This document shows, in pieces, positions 1 to 5,666 of a DNA stretch of 14,477 bases. How positions within the stretch are numbered: the first letter of the stretch is position 1; the number at the start of each line of letters is the position of its first letter. The position numbers were made by a program, and so were the translations under genes. The notes beneath the pieces were generated by a model, which worked only from the letters and a program-made list of their open reading frames with translations, was not told where the DNA came from and searched no databases. The DNA is from Deltaproteobacteria bacterium (lineage in GTDB: Bacteria; Myxococcota; Myxococcia; Myxococcales; Myxococcaceae), in the NCBI GenBank assembly GCA_016875515.1, contig VGRA01000013.1, positions 1 through 14,477 on the forward strand, written 5' to 3'.

Positions 1-36
1 AAGGCGAAGGAGCTGGAGGGCGTGTCGCTGAAGTGA
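1..36 (+). CDS. C-terminal end of an upstream gene (partial)
   Basis: The first 36 bases read in frame 1 as the tail KAKELEGVSLK followed by TGA at 34-36. The tail is Lys/Glu-rich and all codons suit a GC-rich genome, so this is plausibly the end of a real gene, but eleven residues do not identify it. It lies 84 bases upstream of the MMPL transporter on the same strand. In myxobacteria such transporters often follow an outer-membrane lipoprotein-sorting (LolA-like) gene; that identity here is only an inference from context. Confidence 0.45.
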   Translation, partial: KAKELEGVSLK

Positions 37-60
37 GCCCGCCGAAGTAGCCCTGCGGGC
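37..60 (+). terminator. Weak inverted repeat after upstream gene
   Basis: GCCCGC (37-42) and GCGGGC (55-60) form a perfect 6-bp stem with a 12-base loop, beginning immediately after the TGA at 34-36. There is no T tract behind it, so it is at best a weak or factor-assisted terminator. It may be chance in such GC-rich DNA. Confidence 0.2.
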
Positions 61-100
61 AGTCTGCCGTCCCGTCTCTGGCCGCGGCGCGCGCCTTCCG

Positions 101-106
101 TATAGG
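101..106 (+). promoter_or_regulatory. Possible -10 element before the MMPL gene
   Basis: TATAGG stands out in otherwise GC-rich DNA, 14 bases before the chosen ATG at 121. No good -35 is visible at the right distance (the bases around 78-83 read CTGGCC). If real, transcription would start near 113, which would exclude the GTG at 109 as a start. This rests on a single hexamer. Confidence 0.2.
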
Positions 107-120
107 GTGTGCGCCCTGCC

Positions 121-2745
121 ATGAGCGACTCTCCCGACAGCCCCATGAACCGCGCGGCGACGGCGTACGCCAACGCCATCGTCCGCAATCCCCTGGCCGT
201 CCTGCTGATGGTGCTCGCCATCTTCGGGTCCAGCCTGTGGATGACGTCCCGGCTGACCATCAACTCCAACCAGCTGGAGCTGATTGACCAGAACCTGCCC
301 GAGGTGCAGGAGGTCAAGCGCGTCATCGACATGGTGGGCGGCGCGGGCCACCTGCTCATGGGCCTGCGGAGCGACGACGAGGCCACGCTGAAGAAGGTGG
401 CAGACGACCTGGCCGCGCAGATGAAGGCAGACTCGGCCAACGTCCGGACGCTGACCTACAAGATCCCCGTCGACTTCGTGCAAAAGAACATGGTGCTGTT
501 CATCCGCACCGAGGATCTGCTCGAAGGCAAGCGCCGCATCATGGAGTGGTACGCGGACGCCCGGAAGCGCGCCAACCCGTTCTTCATTGAGTTCAAGAAG
601 ACAGAGCCGGTGAAGCTGGAGCTGCAGGACCTGGTGGACCGCTACTCCAGCGTGGGCAAGAAGAGCATCAAGGACGACTTCTACATTTCCAATGACCGGA
701 AGATGGTCCTGCTCATCGTCAAGCCCATGTGGGACTCCAACAAGCTGGACCTGACGGCCCGCTACCTCCAGAAGCTGCAGGCGGACCTCGCGGCGTACAG
801 CGCGAACAACCCGCACGGCGTGACGCTGGTGGAGCGTTACCGGGAGAAGCCGGGCGCCCCGCTGGTGGGGAGCGGCAAGGAGATCACCTACGGCTTCACC
901 GGGGGCTACAAGACCTCGGTGGACGACCGGGACGCCATCGAGAAGTCGCTGCCCACGGTGACCTCCATCGCGTTCGTCGCGGTGGCGGCGCTCATCCTGC
1001 TGTTCTTCCGCAAGGTGGTGCCGGTGCTCATCGTCAAGCTCGGCATCGTGCTGGGGACGGTCATCATGTACGGCTTCGCGTACCTCACGCTGCACGAGCT
1101 GAACATGGTCACCTCCATCCTCGGGGCGGTGATGCTGGGGGTGGGCATCGACTTCGGCATCCACTTCACCTACCGGACGCGGCTGGAGCTGGGGCAGGGG
1201 CGGCCCTACGACGAAGCCATCCGCCAGGCCATCATCAACGCGGGCCGGCCGGCGTTCGTCTCCGCCATCGTGGTGGGGGGCAGCTTCTTCGTGATGATGG
1301 TGTCCTCCTTTAAGGGCTTCAGCCACTTCGGGTGGCTGGCGGGCTGGGGCACCCTCATCACGGGGCTGGTGGCGTTCATGTGGACGCCGGCGGCGCTGAT
1401 GCTGCTCGGCAACTGGCGGCCCCACCTGGTGGAGAAGCTCGTTGGCAGGATGCAGCTGCAGACGCACGACGCCTCCGGCGCCGAGCCGCGCTTCCCCGCG
1501 CCGAAGCTGACGCTGGCCATTTCCACCGTGGTGATGGTGGTGGTGAGCGCCTTCGCCTTGCCGTGGACCCAGGAGGAGCGCCCGAAGGACCCCACCCTCT
1601 GGGAGCGGCTCCGCACCGGAATCACCTTCAACTACAACACCCGCGCGCTCGTCCCCGAGGACCACTCCTCCATCGTCATGCAGGACGAGATTGGCGAGCG
1701 GTTCAAGATGAGCGCGGACCCCATTGCCTACTACACGCGCACGCGCGAAGAGGCGAAGCTCTTGTGGGACGAGATGGCCGCCGGCCCCACCGGCAACCCC
1801 AGGCCGAAGTACGGCGCGGTGGACCAGGTGGTCTCGCTCTACACCTTCGTCCCGCCGCCGGACCGCGCCGGCCCCAACGCCAAGGTGCTCGCGCAGTGGA
1901 AGGCGGAGCTGGACGAGATGGGGTTCGACCCCAAGGCCCTGCCCCCCGAGTACCAGGACAAGGCGCAGCTGTTCCTGGACATCCTGGGCGTGCAGCCGTT
2001 CGGCGTGGATGGGGTGCCTGACATCTACGCCAAGCAGTTCACCCACCTGCCCAGCACCAGGCCGGAGAACCACGGCTGGCTCACCTTCGTCTACCCGGCG
2101 GTGGACCTGTGGGACGGCAAGAAGATGCTGGAGTTCGTGGAGCAAACGAAGGTCATCACCATCGGCGAGCGGACCTTCCGCGCCGCCGGCCAGCCCATCC
2201 TGTACGGGACGCTCGCGAAGATCGTCCTCGCGGACGGACAGCTGATGGTGCTGGTGACCGCGCTGTGGATCCTGGGCATGCACTGGCTGGACTTCCGCAA
2301 GCCGGTGCTGGCGCTGGCCTCCGTCATCCCGCTGGGGGTGGGGCTGGTGATGACGCTCGGCTTCTACAACCTGGTGGGCGGCCGGCTGAACTTCATGAAC
2401 CTCATCGTGCTGCCCATCCTGCTGGGGGCCGGGGTGAGCCACGGCCTGTATCTCCTGCACCGCTTCCTCGAGGGAACGAGCCCCGTGGTGGCCCTGCGCA
2501 GCGTGGGGGCCGCGGTGGCCGCCTCCACCCTCACCACGGTGGCGGGCTTCGCCGCGCTGATTGCCGCCGAGCACAAGGGGCTCAAGTCCATTGGCGTGCT
2601 GTCCGTCATTGGCCTCATCGCCACGCTGCTCGTCAGCTTCACCGTGCTCGCCGCGGTGCTGCAGCTCATGCACGACGCGCGCAAGGCGGAGCAGGCGGCG
2701 CAGGGCAGCGGAGGCAAGGCCGAGAGCGGCAAGGAGGCGGCGTGA
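121..2745 (+). CDS. MMPL/RND-superfamily exporter, inner membrane
   Basis: An 874-residue membrane protein with the duplicated RND/MMPL layout. TM1 lies at about residues 24-41, then a periplasmic loop to about 275, and a block of five TM segments at about 278-430 containing GVGIDFGIHF (340-349), the family TM4 signature with its Asp at 344. TM7 is at about 462-480, followed by a second large periplasmic loop and five final TM segments from about residue 700. The matching TM4-like position of the second half reads GAGVSHGLYLLHRF, without an acidic residue. Proteins of this family move lipids or other hydrophobic molecules using the proton gradient; the substrate cannot be read here. ATG at 121 is chosen; a GTG at 109 is in frame but has no better ribosome site, and neither has a clear Shine-Dalgarno. 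The stop overlaps the next gene, so the two form an operon. Confidence 0.9.
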   Translation: MSDSPDSPMNRAATAYANAIVRNPLAVLLMVLAIFGSSLWMTSRLTINSNQLELIDQNLPEVQEVKRVIDMVGGAGHLLMGLRSDDEATLKKVADDLAAQMKADSANVRTLTYKIPVDFVQKNMVLFIRTEDLLEGKRRIMEWYADARKRANPFFIEFKKTEPVKLELQDLVDRYSSVGKKSIKDDFYISNDRKMVLLIVKPMWDSNKLDLTARYLQKLQADLAAYSANNPHGVTLVERYREKPGAPLVGSGKEITYGFTGGYKTSVDDRDAIEKSLPTVTSIAFVAVAALILLFFRKVVPVLIVKLGIVLGTVIMYGFAYLTLHELNMVTSILGAVMLGVGIDFGIHFTYRTRLELGQGRPYDEAIRQAIINAGRPAFVSAIVVGGSFFVMMVSSFKGFSHFGWLAGWGTLITGLVAFMWTPAALMLLGNWRPHLVEKLVGRMQLQTHDASGAEPRFPAPKLTLAISTVVMVVVSAFALPWTQEERPKDPTLWERLRTGITFNYNTRALVPEDHSSIVMQDEIGERFKMSADPIAYYTRTREEAKLLWDEMAAGPTGNPRPKYGAVDQVVSLYTFVPPPDRAGPNAKVLAQWKAELDEMGFDPKALPPEYQDKAQLFLDILGVQPFGVDGVPDIYAKQFTHLPSTRPENHGWLTFVYPAVDLWDGKKMLEFVEQTKVITIGERTFRAAGQPILYGTLAKIVLADGQLMVLVTALWILGMHWLDFRKPVLALASVIPLGVGLVMTLGFYNLVGGRLNFMNLIVLPILLGAGVSHGLYLLHRFLEGTSPVVALRSVGAAVAASTLTTVAGFAALIAAEHKGLKSIGVLSVIGLIATLLVSFTVLAAVLQLMHDARKAEQAAQGSGGKAESGKEAA

Positions 2746-3335
2746 AGCTGCCCGTCGTCATTGCCCTTGCAGCGGCGGGCGGGGTGCTTGCCGGCTGCAG
2801 CACGGTGAAGCAGGCGCAGGTGCGCCCGGACTGGGCCACGGTGGACGCGCTGCGGGTGAAGCGGCTGGTGGTGGTGACGGCCCCGTTCACGGAGGGGGGC
2901 GAGGCCACCGCGCAGCTGTGGAGCCGCATGGCCCGGCGCACCGTCAACCAGCGGCGGGACTTCATTGCGAAGGAGGAGAAGGCGCTCCCCTCGCTCGTGC
3001 TGGCCACCGCGCTGTGCGGCGAGGGGCTGGAGGGGGTGCTGTGGCTGCGCCCGTCGCTCAGGCGCGAAGGCAGCGGCGTGGACGCGAAGTTGGCCGCGTC
3101 GCTGCACCGCTGCGTGGACGGCGAGGCGGTGTGGACGGCGGAGGCGGCGGGGAGCTGGCAGTCCCTGGACCCGGAGATTGAAGGCACCGTGGCCTCCTTC
3201 ACCGCCGGGATGGATGCCTCCGTGCAGCCATTTGCCGCCCCCAGCTTTCGGCTGCTGAAGGCCACGCTGGACACGCTGCCCAACCCGGTCCTGAACGAAC
3301 AGGACACGGACGAGAAGATAGAGCTGGCAGAGTAG
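2742..3335 (+). CDS. Small lipoprotein coupled to the MMPL exporter
   Basis: A 197-residue protein. The GTG start overlaps the transporter stop as GTGA, with a near-perfect AAGGAGG at 2731-2737 just upstream, so translation is coupled. The N terminus has a short hydrophobic stretch ending in lipobox LAGC with Cys at residue 19. The mature part holds a VKRLVVVTAPF strand, a basic region (RMARR...RRDF, about 62-73) and two further cysteines (92 and 124) that could pair in the periplasm. There is no membrane segment after the signal. From memory it may belong to the family labelled MXAN_6521/LA_1396 lipoprotein, which I cannot verify here. The tight pairing suggests it acts as a periplasmic or outer-membrane partner of the exporter, for example receiving its cargo; that role is inference. 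Confidence 0.85.
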   Translation: MKLPVVIALAAAGGVLAGCSTVKQAQVRPDWATVDALRVKRLVVVTAPFTEGGEATAQLWSRMARRTVNQRRDFIAKEEKALPSLVLATALCGEGLEGVLWLRPSLRREGSGVDAKLAASLHRCVDGEAVWTAEAAGSWQSLDPEIEGTVASFTAGMDASVQPFAAPSFRLLKATLDTLPNPVLNEQDTDEKIELAE

Positions 3336-3346
3336 GCGTCCCAGAC

Positions 3347-3577
3347 GTGTCCACCGCGCGGAAGGCCGGGTTCGCCGTCCTTGCCACGGCCAACGTGCAG
3401 GGAGGCGGCGGCATCCTCCGGTTCTCCACCCGCTCCGAGGGTGGCGAGCAAGTAGATGCCTTCCTGCCCGTACAGGGCATTGAAGGATTCACGCTTCAAC
3501 TGGTCCAGTTTTCGGGGGGCACGTCAATCCAATACGTTGGTGACGCCGCTGTTCCATTGTCATGGAAAACTCGGTGA
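3347..3577 (+). CDS. Weak small open frame, possible gene or gene remnant
   Basis: A 76-codon frame starting at GTG 3347, 11 bases after the lipoprotein stop, with no ribosome-binding site. The first half has high G/C at third positions as in real genes here. The second half (from about 3450) loses this bias and becomes AT-richer. The translation is a glycine-rich, beta-strand-like peptide with no signal, membrane segment or motif I know. It ends 8 bases before the 3' end of the tRNA-Phe gene. It could be a small gene, the remnant of a longer one, or noise. Confidence 0.25.
   Translation: MSTARKAGFAVLATANVQGGGGILRFSTRSEGGEQVDAFLPVQGIEGFTLQLVQFSGGTSIQYVGDAAVPLSWKTR
3465..3499. repeat. Two abutting inverted repeats
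   Basis: TGCCC-gtaca-GGGCA (3465-3479) is followed without a gap by TTGAAG-gattcacg-CTTCAA (3480-3499). Both stems are perfect. Neither is followed by a T tract on either strand, so they are not typical intrinsic terminators. They lie in the AT-richer stretch downstream of the tRNA-Phe 3' end and inside the weak open frame. Confidence 0.35.
3552..3567. repeat. Inverted repeat just past the tRNA-Phe 3' end
   Basis: TTCCAT-tgtc-ATGGAA is a perfect 6-bp stem with a 4-base loop, beginning 17 bases after the end of the tRNA in the tRNA's own direction (minus strand). It could help 3'-end formation or termination of the tRNA transcript, although no T tract follows on the minus strand. Confidence 0.35.
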
Positions 3578-3584
3578 GGCAAAG

Positions 3585-3657
3585 TGCCCAGAGACGGAAT
3601 CGAACCGCCGACACGGGGATTTTCAATCCCCTGCTCTACCAGCTGAGCTATCTGGGC
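3585..3657 (-). tRNA. tRNA-Phe (anticodon GAA)
   Basis: On the minus strand the sequence folds as a complete 73-nt cloverleaf. Acceptor stem GCCCAGA pairs with TCTGGGC, the D arm is GCTC/GAGC with loop AGCTGGTA, and the anticodon stem is GGGGA/TCCCC with loop TTGAAAA. The anticodon GAA is at 3622-3624. The variable loop is GTGTC, the T stem GGCGG/CCGTC includes one G-U pair, and the T loop is TTCGATT. The discriminator base is A at 3585. CCA is not encoded (the next bases are CTT), so it must be added after transcription. It stands alone, not in a tRNA cluster. Confidence 0.97.
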
Positions 3658-3685
3658 GTTCTCACCTGACGCGAGTAACAAAATG

Positions 3686-3714
3686 CTTGTAGAGGCCCCC
3701 CGCTCCCGCGTCAA
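3686..3714 (-). promoter_or_regulatory. Sigma-70-type promoter for tRNA-Phe
   Basis: On the minus strand TTGACG (3714-3709) and TACAAG (3691-3686) are separated by exactly 17 bases. They match the -35 and -10 consensus at 5/6 and 4/6 positions. Transcription would begin near 3679, about 20 bases before the mature tRNA 5' end at 3657, leaving a short leader for RNase P. This is the clearest promoter in the window. Confidence 0.7.
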
Positions 3715-3772
3715 GAACGAATCCGGCCACACCCCGTCCGGCTGTCAGACCCTCTGTGTAGGACAGTGGGCC

Positions 3773-3973
3773 ATGGACACTTCATTCGAGGCACCGTCCG
3801 GTTACCTCACCTGGCGGGCCTACGTGGACCAGCTCCTGCTGCAGCGTTACCGCATCTCCGCCCAGGACGTGGGCGAATCCACCCTGCGCTCGCTGTACCG
3901 GGACCGGGAGCTGGCCGCGGGGGCCGTCCTCCTCATCGGGGACCGGTTCTGTCTGGACGACGGCAGGTACTGA
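3773..3973 (+). CDS. Small conserved-looking protein of unknown function, 66 aa
   Basis: The frame is open from 3683, but ATG 3773 is preferred. It has an AGGA at 3760-3763 nine bases upstream, and the earlier ATG at 3683 would place the coding start inside the tRNA promoter. The 66-residue product is soluble and mixed helical, with central patterns TWRAYVDQLLLQRY and a final hydrophobic strand AGAVLLIGDRF, and no signal or membrane segment. Codon use fits the neighbours. I do not recognise the family. The spacing of charged and hydrophobic residues resembles a small compact domain rather than random translation. It is followed 42 bases later by the M15 peptidase gene on the same strand and could be co-transcribed with it. 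Confidence 0.6.
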   Translation: MDTSFEAPSGYLTWRAYVDQLLLQRYRISAQDVGESTLRSLYRDRELAAGAVLLIGDRFCLDDGRY

Positions 3974-4015
3974 ACGGCCCCGGCCCGCGGCGCCCGTGGC
4001 AAACTCCCACCCTGC

Positions 4016-5188
4016 ATGTTGCGACTGCTCCCCCTGCCCCTGGTCCTCCTCGCGCTCGCCTCGGCCTGTGGCGGCAGCGCGGCCGGGCAGCAACCGGGGG
4101 ACCTGGAGGGGCCACCCCCGGACCTCTACGCCTCCCTCCCTCAGGGGCTCGTCACCTGCAACGAGCGCCAGGACACCGGGTACACCTCCGGGAACGCCTT
4201 CTCCATCACCGTCGTCACCTGTGACAGCAAGCCCTGCGAGCGGGACACCGCCAACGCCTACGCCGTCATGCAGGCGGCCGCGGCGGCAGACGGGGTGAAC
4301 CTGGTGGTCGTCTCCGGCTTCCGCACCCAGTCCGAGCAGCAGTACCTCTACGGCTGCTACGTGAACTGCAACTGCAACAACTGCAACCTCGCCGCCCAGC
4401 CCGGCTACTCCAACCACCAGTCCGGCCACGCGCTGGACCTCAACACCTCCTCCCCCGGCGTCCTGTCCTGGCTCAACACCCACGGCGGCACGTTCGGCTT
4501 CTCCCGCACCGTCCCCTCAGAGCCCTGGCACTGGGAGTGGTGGGGCGGTGGCCCCGGCGGCGGCCCGTGCGGACTCACGCAGGCGGGCTGCACCACCGGG
4601 GAGGCAGACAACTGCGCCGCCTTCGGCTGTGGCTGCGTGGACCACGCCTGCAACGGCGGCTTCTGCCCGGGCCCCGGCTGCACCGCCCAGGAGACCAGCG
4701 ACTGCGGCAACTTCGGCTGCGGCTGCGTGGACGGCCAGTGCAACGGCGGCTTCTGCCCCGGCACCGGCTGCACCGCCAGGGAGACCAACGACTGCACCGC
4801 GCTCGGCTGCGGCTGCGCCGACCACGCCTGCGCTGGCGGGGCCTGCCCCGGCACCGGCTGCACCCCGGGCCAGACCGCCACCTGCACGGACGGAGGCCTC
4901 GCCTGCAGCCTCGGCACCTGCCGGGCGCCCCCGGAGGAGCTGCCGCCTGACGCGGGACAGCCCACGCCCCAGCCCCCTGACGCGGGAGAACCTCCGGACG
5001 CAGGTGCCCCGTCCGAGACTCCGCCCTCCACACCCGGCCCCTCCGGGCCGGCAGCGGCGGAGGCCGCCATCGGCACGCTGGGCTGCACCGCGCTGCCGGG
5101 CGCCCCCGTAGGGCTCCTCGCCCTGCTCGCGCTCACCCTGCTGCGCCGCGGCCGCGTACGCCCCGCTCAGCGCCCGCACGGAACGTAG
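4016..5188 (+). CDS. VanY/M15-type D,D-peptidase lipoprotein with Cys repeats and MYXO-CTERM-like tail
   Basis: A 390-residue protein. Residues 1-18 form a signal ending at lipobox-like ASAC (Cys18). Residues about 40-178 are an M15B (VanY/D-alanyl-D-alanine carboxypeptidase) domain: SGFRT at 100-104 with the substrate-binding Arg103, SNHQSGHALDL with His134 and Asp141, and EPWHWEW with His172. These give the three zinc ligands and the terminal Glu174. The family trims peptidoglycan stem peptides. Residues 191-280 are three exact 30-residue repeats with six cysteines each, plus a partial fourth to 302. A Pro-rich linker with repeated PPDAG follows. The C terminus has GC (356-357), a hydrophobic stretch (about 364-376) and RRGR, the layout of MYXO-CTERM sorting tails. 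No clear ribosome site precedes the ATG. The 3' end overlaps the convergent gene by 22 bases. Confidence 0.88.
   Translation: MLRLLPLPLVLLALASACGGSAAGQQPGDLEGPPPDLYASLPQGLVTCNERQDTGYTSGNAFSITVVTCDSKPCERDTANAYAVMQAAAAADGVNLVVVSGFRTQSEQQYLYGCYVNCNCNNCNLAAQPGYSNHQSGHALDLNTSSPGVLSWLNTHGGTFGFSRTVPSEPWHWEWWGGGPGGGPCGLTQAGCTTGEADNCAAFGCGCVDHACNGGFCPGPGCTAQETSDCGNFGCGCVDGQCNGGFCPGTGCTARETNDCTALGCGCADHACAGGACPGTGCTPGQTATCTDGGLACSLGTCRAPPEELPPDAGQPTPQPPDAGEPPDAGAPSETPPSTPGPSGPAAAEAAIGTLGCTALPGAPVGLLALLALTLLRRGRVRPAQRPHGT
4586..4921 (+). repeat. Tandem 90-bp repeats encoding six-cysteine modules
   Basis: Units 4586-4675, 4676-4765 and 4766-4855, then a diverged partial unit to 4921. Each unit has cysteine spacing C-x7-C-x4-C-x-C-x4-C-x4-C, and shared blocks such as GCGCVD and NGGFCPG. 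Pairing of the six cysteines would give small disulfide-locked modules that hold the peptidase domain away from its anchor. Confidence 0.85.
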
Positions 5189-5666
5189 CGCGAGCCCCCA
5201 GTGTGAGCAGGCCCCCCTTCCACGCCACCTTCTGGGCAGACGGCGTCCCCTCGCCCGACTGCAGCTGCAGCACGTCCCCGACCAGCGTCCAGCGCCCGGA
5301 CTCGGTCCCCTCGCTCACCCCGCCCATCCCCGGCACCGACACGCTCACCACCGAGCGGAGACTGGCGCGAGCGCCCACCCACGGCGAAGAACTCGGCCGG
5401 CCCCACCGCCTCCACCGGCGCGCCGCCCGTCAACTCCGCGGCCAGCAGCACGAAGGCCTGGGGCAGCGTCGTCCCGGGCGGCAGCTCCGGCGCGGGCTGG
5501 CGGCTGAGCACCACCCCGCCCGCGTCCGGCCTCGCCACGGGCGCCAGCGCAAGGCCCTGGCGGCCCTCGTCGTCCACCTTCAGCTGCCCGGCCCAGCCCT
5601 TCGGCACCGCCACGGACAGCCCCAGCCCTGGAACGTCCTTGCGTGCCCCCCCCCCCGGCCGCTCAC
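5167..5666 (-). pseudogene. Frameshifted gene, unknown family, convergent with the M15 peptidase
   Basis: Read on the minus strand, one continuous protein appears only by changing frame three times. The start would be GTG at 5666-5664, overlapping the stop of the upstream lipoprotein gene as GTGA, but it is out of frame until one G is added (or two removed) in the G11 run at 5646-5656. The frame then reads DVPGLGLSVAVPKGW... to AEFFAVGG near 5375. There one G must be dropped in the run at 5374-5376 to continue with ASLRSVVSVSVPG...GRWTLVGDVLQLQ...AWKGGLLTLG. A G must then be added in the run at 5195-5199 to finish with GGSRYVPCGR and TGA at 5167-5169. The repaired product would have 166 residues, without signal or membrane segment. 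The pieces look protein-like and codon use is intact, so the damage is recent or technical. The family is not recognised. Confidence 0.65.
5646..5656. repeat. Homopolymer tract of 11 C (G on minus strand)
   Basis: Eleven consecutive C residues lie directly downstream of the lipoprotein stop and within the first codons of the next minus-strand gene. Tracts of this length are slippage-prone. Twelve or nine bases would place the overlapping GTG start in frame with the rest of the gene; eleven does not. Confidence 0.9.

Noticed and set aside
2666..3499. 277-codon minus-strand open frame spanning the small lipoprotein
   Set aside because: Its first part (near 3350-3499) looks mildly protein-like, but the rest is Ser/Ala/Arg-rich antisense of a gene with a clear lipobox, ribosome site and overlapped start. 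No ribosome site was found.
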